Both the position numbers and the translations under genes were made by a program. From positions 150,129-214,128 of the forward strand of contig NZ_BNBC01000001.1 in assembly GCF_014654675.1 (NCBI RefSeq): a stretch of 64,000 bases of DNA, written 5' to 3'. Below are positions 16,884 to 26,258 of this stretch, one piece after another. This DNA is from Streptomyces spiralis (GTDB lineage: Bacteria; Actinomycetota; Actinomycetes; Streptomycetales; Streptomycetaceae). The notes below the pieces were generated by a model. The model was not told where the DNA came from and made no database searches. It saw only the letters and a list, made by a program, of their open reading frames with translations. Positions within the stretch are counted from its first letter, which is position 1. Each line of letters opens with the position of its first letter.

Positions 16884-16906
16884 TTAGACGGATTCTAAGC
16901 TAGGAT
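16884..16906 (+). promoter_or_regulatory. Fur/PerR-like inverted repeat next to a -10 box
   Basis: TTAGACGGATTCTAA (16884-16898) is an inverted repeat with perfect 5-base arms (TTAGA/TCTAA) around a 5-base centre. Read as a 7-1-7 box, the right half ATTCTAA is perfect and the left half has two mismatches. It is followed two bases later by TAGGAT (16901-16906), a plausible -10 for the gene at 16939. A regulator bound here would block the promoter spacer. Assignment to a Fur-superfamily protein is by resemblance only. Confidence 0.45.
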
Positions 16907-16938
16907 GCCTTCTGTCAGAGCACAGGAGGCCATCCACC

Positions 16939-17385
16939 ATGTACGAACCGATCCGCACCAAGTCGGTCCACAGCACGATGGCCGGCACCACCTCCGACTT
17001 CCCCCACCGTTCCCGCGAGGAGGAGCTGGACATCCAGCTCGCGGGTCATCTCGCGGCCCTGCTCGCCACCACGGACGAGCTGCGCGCCATGGCCCCGTCC
17101 GCCGACCTGGACACGGCGGCCGAGCGCCTCGCCGGCCAGGTGACCCGGCTGCGCGCAGGCCGCGCCCCGGTCCGCGCGTCGAAGACCGCCGGTGCCGTCG
17201 GTCAGGACCCGGGCGAGGCGGCGGCGCTGCACCAGAGGGCGCACGCGCTCGCCGGTCGCGCCCTCGTCGTCGCCGCGTCCCGGGCGGACACGGCGGCGGC
17301 CATCCTGGCGGCCGAGCGGATGGACGCGCACGCGGCCGCTGCCGAGCGGGGGGAACACCAGGAGCTGAGTGGCGCCGCCTCATGA
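16939..17385 (+). CDS. Hypothetical protein, Ala-rich helical
   Basis: A 148-residue soluble protein not recognised as any family. AGGAGG lies 9 bases before the ATG. After a short polar N-terminus it is almost entirely predicted helix, with Ala/Arg/Glu-rich segments (LDTAAERLAGQVTRLRAG, then GRALVVAASRADTAAAILAAERMDAHAAA). It has no signal peptide, membrane segment or cysteine. It could form a helical bundle or coiled coil. Its promoter carries a Fur/PerR-like inverted repeat, the only hint at regulation. It is monocistronic. Confidence 0.7.
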   Translation: MYEPIRTKSVHSTMAGTTSDFPHRSREEELDIQLAGHLAALLATTDELRAMAPSADLDTAAERLAGQVTRLRAGRAPVRASKTAGAVGQDPGEAAALHQRAHALAGRALVVAASRADTAAAILAAERMDAHAAAAERGEHQELSGAAS

Positions 17386-17550
17386 ACGGCCCCGGTCCGC
17401 GCGCACCCACAGCGACGCGCGGACCGGGCGCCATCACACGTGCCGACGATCGTCGGCAACCGTCGGCCGGGTCGTCCCGGCCCTTTGGTCCTCCCGTCCT
17501 CCGGTCCCCGGATGTGGGTGAGCTACGGCGGGCACCGTGACGAGTTCGAG

Positions 17551-17727
17551 TCAGCCGAAGATCACCACGAAGAGGATGAACGCCACGAGGATCGCGAGCA
17601 CGATCCACCAGACCGGCCAGTTCCCGCGGCCCTGCGGCTCCTCCGGGCCGCCGCCACGCGGACGGTCCTCTTCCAGGTCCGGGGTCTCCGGACGGTCGTG
17701 CTTGTAGAAGTCACCATCTCCAGCCAT
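17551..17727 (-). CDS. Small single-pass membrane protein
   Basis: A 58-residue protein: a polar, acidic N-terminus (MAGDGDFYKHDRPETPDLEE), a Gly/Pro-rich middle, and one C-terminal membrane segment rich in Trp, Ile and Val ending WWIVLAILVAFILFVVIFG. The topology is that of a tail-anchored or N-in single-pass protein. The start at 17727 is preferred for AAGGAG about 13 bases upstream. A longer version from 17787 adds 20 residues and cannot be excluded. Function unknown; it lies downstream of pckG on the same strand, beyond a strong terminator. Confidence 0.6.
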   Translation of the reverse strand: MAGDGDFYKHDRPETPDLEEDRPRGGGPEEPQGRGNWPVWWIVLAILVAFILFVVIFG

Positions 17728-17857
17728 GCCCTGATCACGCTCCTTCACCGGGGTGACTCCCGGGTACCCCTGAGCTGACCCGGCCATACGGCCATGAGTG
17801 ACCTACGCGACACAGCCGCGGGCGACCCCGCCGGGCGCCCCGTCACGCCACGCCGAA

Positions 17858-17895
17858 GGGGCCGGACGCGCACGCCGTTGTGCGCGTCCGGCCCC
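17858..17895 (-). terminator. Strong hairpin terminator of pckG
   Basis: A perfect 16-base-pair stem (17858-17873 with 17880-17895, 6-base loop) about 130 bases beyond the pckG stop in the direction of transcription. It separates pckG from the small membrane protein gene. Confidence 0.75.
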
Positions 17896-18022
17896 TGAGG
17901 CCCTCTCGGGCCTGGCCACGCCGCGGCCGGCCGGAGCGACATCGCAGGTCAGGGCAAGTCGCGGCCGGCCGCGGAGCTCATGTCGTCCGGGTGGCCGCCC
18001 GGGACGACGCGGAGGGCGGGTC

Positions 18023-19870
18023 TCAGCCCAGGCGCTCGACCAGCGCCCGGTACTGGTCCCACAGCTCCTTCGGGGTGTGATCACCGAAGGTGTTCAGGTG
18101 CTCGGGGACCAGGGAGGCCTCCTCGCGCCAGACGTCCTTGTCGACCGTGAGCAGGAACTCCAGGTCGGACTCGGACAGCTCCAGGCCGTCGGTGTCCAGC
18201 GACTCCCTGGCCGGCAGGATGCCGATCGGGGTCTCGACGCCCTCGGCCTTGCCCTCCAGGCGCTCCACGATCCACTTCAGCACGCGGCTGTTCTCGCCGA
18301 AGCCGGGCCAGACGAACTTGCCCTCGTCGTTCTTGCGGAACCAGTTGACGTAGTAGATCCTCGGCAGCTTGGACTCGTCGCCGTCGCGGGCTACCGCCGT
18401 CCTGCCCATCTCGATCCAGTGGCCCATGTAGTCGCCCATGTTGTAGCCGCAGAACGGCAGCATGGCGAACGGGTCGCGGCGCAGCTCGCCGACCTTGCCC
18501 TCGGCCGCGGCGGTCTTCTCGGAGGCCACGTTGGCGCCGAGGAAGACGCCGTGGTTCCAGTCGAAGGACTCCGTCACCAGCGGCACCGCGCTGGCCCGGC
18601 GGCCGCCGAACAGGATCGCCGAGATCGGCACGCCCTTGGGGTCCTCCCACTCGGGCGCGATGATCGGGCACTGGGAGGCGGGGGTGGTGAAGCGGGCGTT
18701 GGGGTGGGCGGCGGGCTCGGCGGAGTCCGGGGTCCAGTCGCGGCCCTTCCAGTCCGTCAGATGGGCCGGGGTCTCCGGCGTCATGCCCTCCCACCACACG
18801 TCGCCGTCGTCGGTGAGGGCGACGTTGGTGAAGACGGAGTTGCCCCACAGGGTCTTCATGGCGTTGGCGTTGGTGTGCTCGCCGGTGCCGGGCGCCACGC
18901 CGAAGAAGCCGGCCTCGGGGTTGATCGCGTACAGACGGCCGTCCTCGCCGAACCGCATCCACGCGATGTCGTCGCCGATGGTCTCGACGGTCCAGCCGGA
19001 GATCGTCGGCTCCAGCATGGCGAGGTTGGTCTTGCCGCAGGCGCTCGGGAAGGCGGCGGCGACGTACTTGGACTCACCGGTGGGCGGGGTGAGCTTGAGG
19101 ATCAGCATGTGCTCGGCCAGCCAGCCCTCGTCGCGGGCCATGACGGAGGCGATGCGCAGGGCGTAGCACTTCTTGCCGAGCAGCGCGTTGCCGCCGTAGC
19201 CGGAGCCGTAGGACCAGATCTCGCGGCTCTCGGGGAAGTGCGAGATGTACTTGGTGGAGTTGCACGGCCAGGGGACGTCCTCCTGGCCCGGCTCCAGCGG
19301 GGCGCCGAGGGTGTGCACGGCCTTGACGAAGAAGCCGTTGTCGCCGAGCTCGTCGAGGACCGGCTGTCCCATGCGGGTCATGGTGCGCATGGACACGGCG
19401 ACGTAGGCGGAGTCGGTGATCTCGACGCCGATCGCGGAGAGCGGGGAGCCCAGCGGCCCCATGCAGAACGGGACGACGTACATCGTCCGGCCCTTCATCG
19501 AGCCGCGGAAGACGCCGCCCTTGCCGTCCGTGCCCTGGAAGATCTCCCGCATCTCGGCGGGGGCCTTCCAGTGGTTGGTGGGCCCTGCGTCCTGCTCCTT
19601 CTCGGAGCAGATGAACGTGCGGTCCTCCACGCGGGCCACGTCCGAGGGGTCCGAGGCCGCGTAGTAGGAGTTGGGGCGCTTGATCGGGTCGAGTTTCTTG
19701 AACGTGCCCTTCTGAACGAGCTCCTCGCACAGTCGGTCGTACTCGGCCTCGGATCCGTCACACCAGACCACGTTGTCCGGCTGCGTGAGTTCCGCGATCT
19801 CGTTGACCCACGAGATCAGGTCCTTGTGGTTGGTCGGGATGACGGTGGGAGCCGCGATGTCTCGCGCCAC
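18023..19870 (-). CDS. pckG: Phosphoenolpyruvate carboxykinase (GTP)
   Basis: Converts oxaloacetate plus GTP to PEP, CO2 and GDP, the entry to gluconeogenesis from TCA intermediates. The 615-residue product has the GTP-PEPCK signatures: the P-loop [16 protein letters not shown], the preceding [18 protein letters not shown] region, [13 protein letters not shown], and [21 protein letters not shown] at 19870 is chosen since AGGAG is six bases upstream. The gene is monocistronic and followed by a 16-base-pair hairpin. It corresponds in order and sequence type to S. coelicolor SCO4979 (from memory). Nothing unusual was noted in its key residues. Confidence 0.96.
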   Translation of the reverse strand: MARDIAAPTVIPTNHKDLISWVNEIAELTQPDNVVWCDGSEAEYDRLCEELVQKGTFKKLDPIKRPNSYYAASDPSDVARVEDRTFICSEKEQDAGPTNHWKAPAEMREIFQGTDGKGGVFRGSMKGRTMYVVPFCMGPLGSPLSAIGVEITDSAYVAVSMRTMTRMGQPVLDELGDNGFFVKAVHTLGAPLEPGQEDVPWPCNSTKYISHFPESREIWSYGSGYGGNALLGKKCYALRIASVMARDEGWLAEHMLILKLTPPTGESKYVAAAFPSACGKTNLAMLEPTISGWTVETIGDDIAWMRFGEDGRLYAINPEAGFFGVAPGTGEHTNANAMKTLWGNSVFTNVALTDDGDVWWEGMTPETPAHLTDWKGRDWTPDSAEPAAHPNARFTTPASQCPIIAPEWEDPKGVPISAILFGGRRASAVPLVTESFDWNHGVFLGANVASEKTAAAEGKVGELRRDPFAMLPFCGYNMGDYMGHWIEMGRTAVARDGDESKLPRIYYVNWFRKNDEGKFVWPGFGENSRVLKWIVERLEGKAEGVETPIGILPARESLDTDGLELSESDLEFLLTVDKDVWREEASLVPEHLNTFGDHTPKELWDQYRALVERLG

Positions 19871-20159
19871 GATCGCTCCTAAATGAGGGGTTTTTGTCTT
19901 GTCGCCCCGTGGGGGCTTCGACCCGGATGCTTCGCAGCCGCTCATCCGGTGCCGACCGCACTCATTTGATCATCCGACTAGTGCGCCCATCTGTCCAGGG
20001 GGCCGCACAGGTGAGCGACGTGAGGAAGGCCACGGTTTCCGTGATTCTTTGCGTCCACCTTGGGTTCAGCAGAAGGACTTTTTGCGTTCCGGGGCCTCTA
20101 CGCGATCACTCGCCGCTCACTCTGTGCACTCACACCCGACTTACGGTGACGTAGGTACG

Positions 20160-20882
20160 ATGCCCCGCATGACTGCGTCCGCCTCCGACGCGCCCCTGGA
20201 CAAGCCGGCCGGTAGCCGCGGTCCGGCGGCGCTCTCCCTGCCGCATCCGGTCAAGCCGAAGCTGCGCGGCTGGCTGCACCTGGCCATGTTCCCCGCCGTG
20301 CTCATAGCGGGCCTGGTGCTCACCGCGCTGGCCGACTCCACCCGAGGCCGGATCGCCTGCGGCGTCTACGTCCTGACCGCGTGCCTGCTGTTCGGGGTGA
20401 GCGCGCTCTACCACCGGGGCAACTGGGGCCCGCGCCTGGGCGGCCTACTGCGGCGCCTCGACCACGCGAACATCTTCCTGATCATCGCGGGCACCTACAC
20501 GCCGCTGACTCTGCTGCTCCTGCCCGGGGCCAAGGGCCAGTGGCTGCTGTGGGGGATCTGGGCGGCGGCCCTGGCCGGCATAGTCTTCCGCGTCTTCTGG
20601 GTCGGCGCCCCGCGCTGGCTCTACACCCCCTGCTACATCGCGATGGGCTGGGCGGCCGTGTTCTTCCTGCCGGACTTCCTGCGTACCGGCGGCATCGCGG
20701 TCCTGGTCCTGGTGATCGTCGGCGGACTCCTCTACAGCGCGGGCGGCGTCGTCTACGGCATCAAGCGCCCGAACCCGTCCCCGCGCTGGTTCGGCTTCCA
20801 CGAGGTCTTCCACTCCCTCACGCTGGCGGCCTTCGTGGTGCACTACGTGGGGATCTCCCTGGTCGCGTACCAGCACGCCTGA
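20160..20882 (+). CDS. Hemolysin III / adiponectin-receptor-like (YqfA) membrane protein
   Basis: A 240-residue integral membrane protein of the HlyIII/PAQR family, with seven hydrophobic segments. Family motifs with the conserved His and Asp residues are SALYHRGNWG, RRLDHANIFLIIAGTYTPL, and the C-terminal FHEVFHSLTLAAFVVHY, which form the presumed metal site of this family. Bacterial members are membrane proteins of uncertain physiological role, possibly lipid hydrolases. ATG at 20160 or 20169 can start translation; neither has a good Shine-Dalgarno sequence, and a TAGGTA box at 20152-20157 hints at a very short leader. It ends before a U-tailed terminator. Confidence 0.85.
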   Translation: MPRMTASASDAPLDKPAGSRGPAALSLPHPVKPKLRGWLHLAMFPAVLIAGLVLTALADSTRGRIACGVYVLTACLLFGVSALYHRGNWGPRLGGLLRRLDHANIFLIIAGTYTPLTLLLLPGAKGQWLLWGIWAAALAGIVFRVFWVGAPRWLYTPCYIAMGWAAVFFLPDFLRTGGIAVLVLVIVGGLLYSAGGVVYGIKRPNPSPRWFGFHEVFHSLTLAAFVVHYVGISLVAYQHA

Positions 20883-20918
20883 CCCTCCGCACCCCCCACG
20901 GCCCCTCACGCCCCTCCA

Positions 20919-20949
20919 GGCCACGGCTCGCACGAGCCGTGGCCTTTTT
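20919..20949 (+). terminator. Intrinsic terminator after the hemolysin III gene
   Basis: A 12-base-pair perfect stem (20919-20930 with 20933-20944, 2-base gap so the real loop opens the top pair) followed by TTTTT (20945-20949). This is one of few classical U-tailed terminators in the window. Confidence 0.85.
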
Positions 20950-20995
20950 CGTGCGCCCCGAAGTCCGTCGCCATGCGTCCGGAAGTCGATACCGA

Positions 20996-21033
20996 TTGAC
21001 AGTACCTATATTTTGAGAGCTACTCTCATTTCA
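20996..21033 (+). promoter_or_regulatory. Promoter and TetR-type operator of the MFS exporter operon
   Basis: TTGACA (20996-21001) is followed 19 bases later by TACTCT (21021-21026). Overlapping the -10 is the inverted repeat TGAGAGCTACTCTCA (21014-21028, perfect 6-base arms). Transcription would begin about at the ATG (21033), and no ribosome site is visible, so the mRNA is probably leaderless. The TetR protein encoded by the second gene of the operon is the likely repressor. Confidence 0.6.
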
Positions 21034-22601
21034 TGGCTACTGTCACTCAGGCGGAAGACGCACGGCGCGACCCGCGCCGCTGGTGGGCCCTGGGGGCCCT
21101 GGTCGCGAGCATGCTCACGCTCGGTTTCGACATGACGATCCTCAACGTGGCCCTGCCGACCATGGCCGGCGAACTCGGCGCCACCACCGGCCAGCAGCAG
21201 TGGATGGCGGACGCGTACGTCGTCGTCTTCGCCGCGCTGATGCTCCCGGCCGGGCTGCTCGGCGACCGGTTCGGGCGCCGCCGGATGCTGATCACCGGGC
21301 TCGGGCTCTTCCTCGCCGGCTCGCTGGTCGGGGCCCTGGCCGGGGACGTGAACTGGGTCGTCGCGGCCCGGGCGTTCATGGGCGTCGGCGGGGCGCTCGT
21401 CACCCCGCTCGCGCTCTCCGTGCTGCCCTCGCTCTTCGGACCCGACGAGCGCACCAAGGCCGTCGGCATCATCTCGGCCGCCTCCGCGCTCGGCCTGCCG
21501 CTCGGACCGATCATCGGCGGCTGGCTGCTGAACCACTTCTGGTGGGGCTCGGTCTTCCTCGTCAACGTCCCGATGGCCGCGATCGGCATCACCGCCTGCG
21601 TGTTCCTGCTCCCGGAGACCAGCGACCCCGCCTCCCCCAGGGTCGACGCCCTCTCCACGGCGCTCACCGCGACCGGCCTCGGCGCCCTCGTCTACGCGAT
21701 CATCGAGGCACCCGACCGCGGCTGGGGCGACCCCCTGGTGCTCGCGATGTTCGGCGCGGCCGCGGCGCTGCTCACCGCGCTGGTGCTGCGCGAGAGGCGG
21801 GCCGTACGGCCCATGCTGGACATGACGCTGCTGGCCCAGCGCGGCTTCCTGTTCAACGCGCTCGCCGCGACCCTGGTGATGTTCGTCCTGTCGGGCCTGC
21901 TGTTCGTACTGCCCCCGTATCTCCAGGCCGTCCTCGGCCACGACGCCTTCGGCACCGGTCTGCGCCTGCTGCCGATGATGGGCGGCCTGATGATCGCCGC
22001 GAGGGGCACGCAGCCGGTCGTCGCACGGTTCGGCCCACGTGCCGTGGTCAGCGCCGGCCTGGTGGTGCTGGCCTTCGCCGCGCTGCTCGGCAGCCGTACG
22101 ACGGTCGGCTCCGGCTACGGCTTCACCGCGCTGTGGCTCTCGATCGCCGGTGTCGGATTCGGGTTCTCCGTCGTACCCGCGATGGACGGCGCCCTCGGCA
22201 CCCTGCCCCGCGACCGGGCCGGCAGCGGTTCGGGACTGCTCATGACGCTGCGCCAGGTCGGCGCCGCCATCGGCATCGCCCTGCTGGGCAGCCTGCTCGC
22301 CGGCGTCTTCCGCGACCGCCTCGACGTCACGGGTCTGCCCGCGCGCGCCGCCGACACCGCCGGTGACTCGGTCGTCGCCGCCCACCTGGTCGGCGAGAAG
22401 CTGGGTTCGGCCCGTCTGGCGGCCTCCGCGGACACCGCGTACGTCCACGGCATGGGCGTGGTCCTGCTGGTGTGCGGCATCGCCGCCCTGGTCGCCGCGC
22501 TGCTGGCGGCGGCCTTCCTGCCGAGGGCGACGCCGGCGCCGTCGACCTCGGAAAGCGTCACCCCCGACGTGGTCGCCCCGGTGGAGGATGCCCGACAATG
22601 A
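21033..22601 (+). CDS. DHA2-family (EmrB/QacA-type) MFS drug exporter
   Basis: A 522-residue proton-driven exporter with 14 predicted membrane segments. DHA2 features seen: motif D1 at the first helix (ILNVALPTMAGELG), the loop 2-3 motif A (LLGDRFGRRRMLITG), and motif C in helix 5 (ASALGLPLGPIIGGWL). Members export hydrophobic drugs, dyes or endogenous antibiotics; the substrate cannot be told. The TGA stop overlaps the ATG of the TetR gene (ATGA), so exporter and regulator are translationally coupled. The leaderless start and an operator over the -10 suggest tight repression until ligand binds the regulator. Confidence 0.9.
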   Translation: MATVTQAEDARRDPRRWWALGALVASMLTLGFDMTILNVALPTMAGELGATTGQQQWMADAYVVVFAALMLPAGLLGDRFGRRRMLITGLGLFLAGSLVGALAGDVNWVVAARAFMGVGGALVTPLALSVLPSLFGPDERTKAVGIISAASALGLPLGPIIGGWLLNHFWWGSVFLVNVPMAAIGITACVFLLPETSDPASPRVDALSTALTATGLGALVYAIIEAPDRGWGDPLVLAMFGAAAALLTALVLRERRAVRPMLDMTLLAQRGFLFNALAATLVMFVLSGLLFVLPPYLQAVLGHDAFGTGLRLLPMMGGLMIAARGTQPVVARFGPRAVVSAGLVVLAFAALLGSRTTVGSGYGFTALWLSIAGVGFGFSVVPAMDGALGTLPRDRAGSGSGLLMTLRQVGAAIGIALLGSLLAGVFRDRLDVTGLPARAADTAGDSVVAAHLVGEKLGSARLAASADTAYVHGMGVVLLVCGIAALVAALLAAAFLPRATPAPSTSESVTPDVVAPVEDARQ

Positions 22602-23239
22602 ACCCCATGACGGCCGCACGTTCCCGCCTCTCCCCCGCCGACCGCCCCCAGCTGGGACTTCGTGAGCGCAAGAAGATCAAGACCCGCGAGGCGATCCGCG
22701 ACGCGACGTACGCGCTGATCAGGGAGCAGGGGTACGACGCCACGACGATCGAGCAGATCGCCGACCGGGCCGAGGTGTCGCCGTCGACCGTCTTCCGCTA
22801 CTTCCCGACCAAGGAGGACATCGTCCTCACGGACGAGTACGACCCTCTGATGCTGGAGGAGTTGCGCGCACGGCCCGCCGACGAGCCCTGGATGGACTCG
22901 CTGCGGCACGTGATCCACATGTCCCTCGACGCGATGATGGCGGAGGATCCCGACGCGGTCCGGATGCGGGCGCACCTCGGGATCCAGGTCCCGGCCGTCC
23001 GCTCCCGGATGGTCGAGAGCATGTCGGAGACCGGGCGGATGCTCCGCGGGGCCCTCGCCGAACGCACCGGCCTGGACCCGGACGGCCTCGACGTGCGCGT
23101 CTACGCCATGTCCCTCACCGGCGGCCTGATGGAGGTCTACATGCACTGGGCGGAGACCGGCTTCCAGGGCGAACTGGTCGACCTCGTGGACCGGGCCCTG
23201 GACGTCCTGGAACACGGCCTCCCCACCGGAAACCCCTGA
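22598..23239 (+). CDS. TetR-family transcriptional regulator
   Basis: A 213-residue TetR-type repressor. The N-terminal helix-turn-helix (about residues 27-72) reads KTREAIRDATYALIREQG, then TTIEQIADRAEVSPSTVFRYFPTKEDIV. The C-terminal domain is the variable ligand-binding dimer region. ATG at 22598 overlaps the exporter stop. The probable operator is TGAGAGCTACTCTCA upstream of the exporter, giving autoregulation of the two-gene operon. Ligand unknown, probably an exporter substrate. Confidence 0.92.
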   Translation: MNPMTAARSRLSPADRPQLGLRERKKIKTREAIRDATYALIREQGYDATTIEQIADRAEVSPSTVFRYFPTKEDIVLTDEYDPLMLEELRARPADEPWMDSLRHVIHMSLDAMMAEDPDAVRMRAHLGIQVPAVRSRMVESMSETGRMLRGALAERTGLDPDGLDVRVYAMSLTGGLMEVYMHWAETGFQGELVDLVDRALDVLEHGLPTGNP

Positions 23240-23272
23240 GCCCCGCGGCCCCTTCCGTGACATCCTGACCGG

Positions 23273-24016
23273 GTGAACGGTCCCGAGATCCACGTCGAGT
23301 TCGCCCCCGAGCTGGCCCTCTTCCTCCCGAACGGCCGACGCCGGGAAACCGGAGAGGTCCCGACCGACGGCGTCTCCTCCCTCGGGCACGTCGTGGAGTC
23401 GCTGGGCGTGCCGCTGACCGAGGTCGGGGCGCTGGTGGTGGACGGCCGCCGGGTGCCGCCGTCGTACGTCCCGGCCGCGGGCGACTCCGTGGCGGTGCGG
23501 CCGGTCGAACGCCCCCAGCAGGTCCCCGGCGCTCCCCTGCGCTTCCTCCTCGACGTCCACCTCGGCACCCTCGCCCGCCGCCTGCGCCTGCTCGGCGTGG
23601 ACACGGCGTACGAGTCGACGGACATCGGCGACGCCGCGCTCGCCGCCCGCTCGGCGGCGGAGAAACGGGTCATGCTCAGCCGCGACCGGGGCCTGCTGCG
23701 CCGCCGCGAACTGTGGGCGGGCGCCTTCGTCTACAGCACCCGCCCCGACGAGCAGCTCCGCGACGTCCTCGACCGCTTCCACCCCGAGCTGCGGCCGTGG
23801 ACCCGCTGCACCGCCTGCAACGGCCTGCTGAAGGAGGCGACCAAGGAAGAGGTCGCCGACCAGCTGGAACACGGCACCCGGCGCACGTACGACGTCTTCG
23901 CCCAGTGCCGCTCCTGCGGCCGCGCCTACTGGAAGGGCGCCCACCACGACCAGCTGGAGGCGATCGTGCGGCGCGCGCTCACGGAGTACGCGGACGCGGA
24001 CGCGGACCGCGGCTGA
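23273..24016 (+). CDS. Mut7-C domain protein with N-terminal ubiquitin-like (ThiS-like) domain
   Basis: A 247-residue protein combining an N-terminal beta-grasp domain (about residues 1-85) and a C-terminal Mut7-C domain. The latter is a PIN-like putative RNase fold (FLLDVHLGTLARRLRLLGVDT, VMLSRDRGLLRRR) ending in a zinc ribbon with two CxxC knuckles (CTAC and CRSC). Conserved Asp residues of the PIN-like active site are present. GTG at 23273 starts translation. Such proteins are widespread in actinobacteria, with a suspected role in RNA metabolism that is not demonstrated. It lies 33 bases after the TetR gene and could be co-transcribed. Confidence 0.85.
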   Translation: MNGPEIHVEFAPELALFLPNGRRRETGEVPTDGVSSLGHVVESLGVPLTEVGALVVDGRRVPPSYVPAAGDSVAVRPVERPQQVPGAPLRFLLDVHLGTLARRLRLLGVDTAYESTDIGDAALAARSAAEKRVMLSRDRGLLRRRELWAGAFVYSTRPDEQLRDVLDRFHPELRPWTRCTACNGLLKEATKEEVADQLEHGTRRTYDVFAQCRSCGRAYWKGAHHDQLEAIVRRALTEYADADADRG

Positions 24017-24064
24017 CACCGGCCGGTGTGAGCATGTGAGCCGCGTCGGCCGTTTCGACCCGGG

Positions 24065-26098
<2,034 letters not shown>

Positions 26099-26258
26099 AC
26101 CCCCATCCTGCCTCACCCGCACCGGCCAGGCACGGAACGTGATCGCCGCCGGGCGGTACCGGGCCGCCTCCACCGCCGTGATCGTCGCCCTCTCGCGTTC
26201 GTGGATGGCTCGAAGGACACTCGTACGCAAAGGAGTTGTCGCCGGAGGGGGACGGTTC

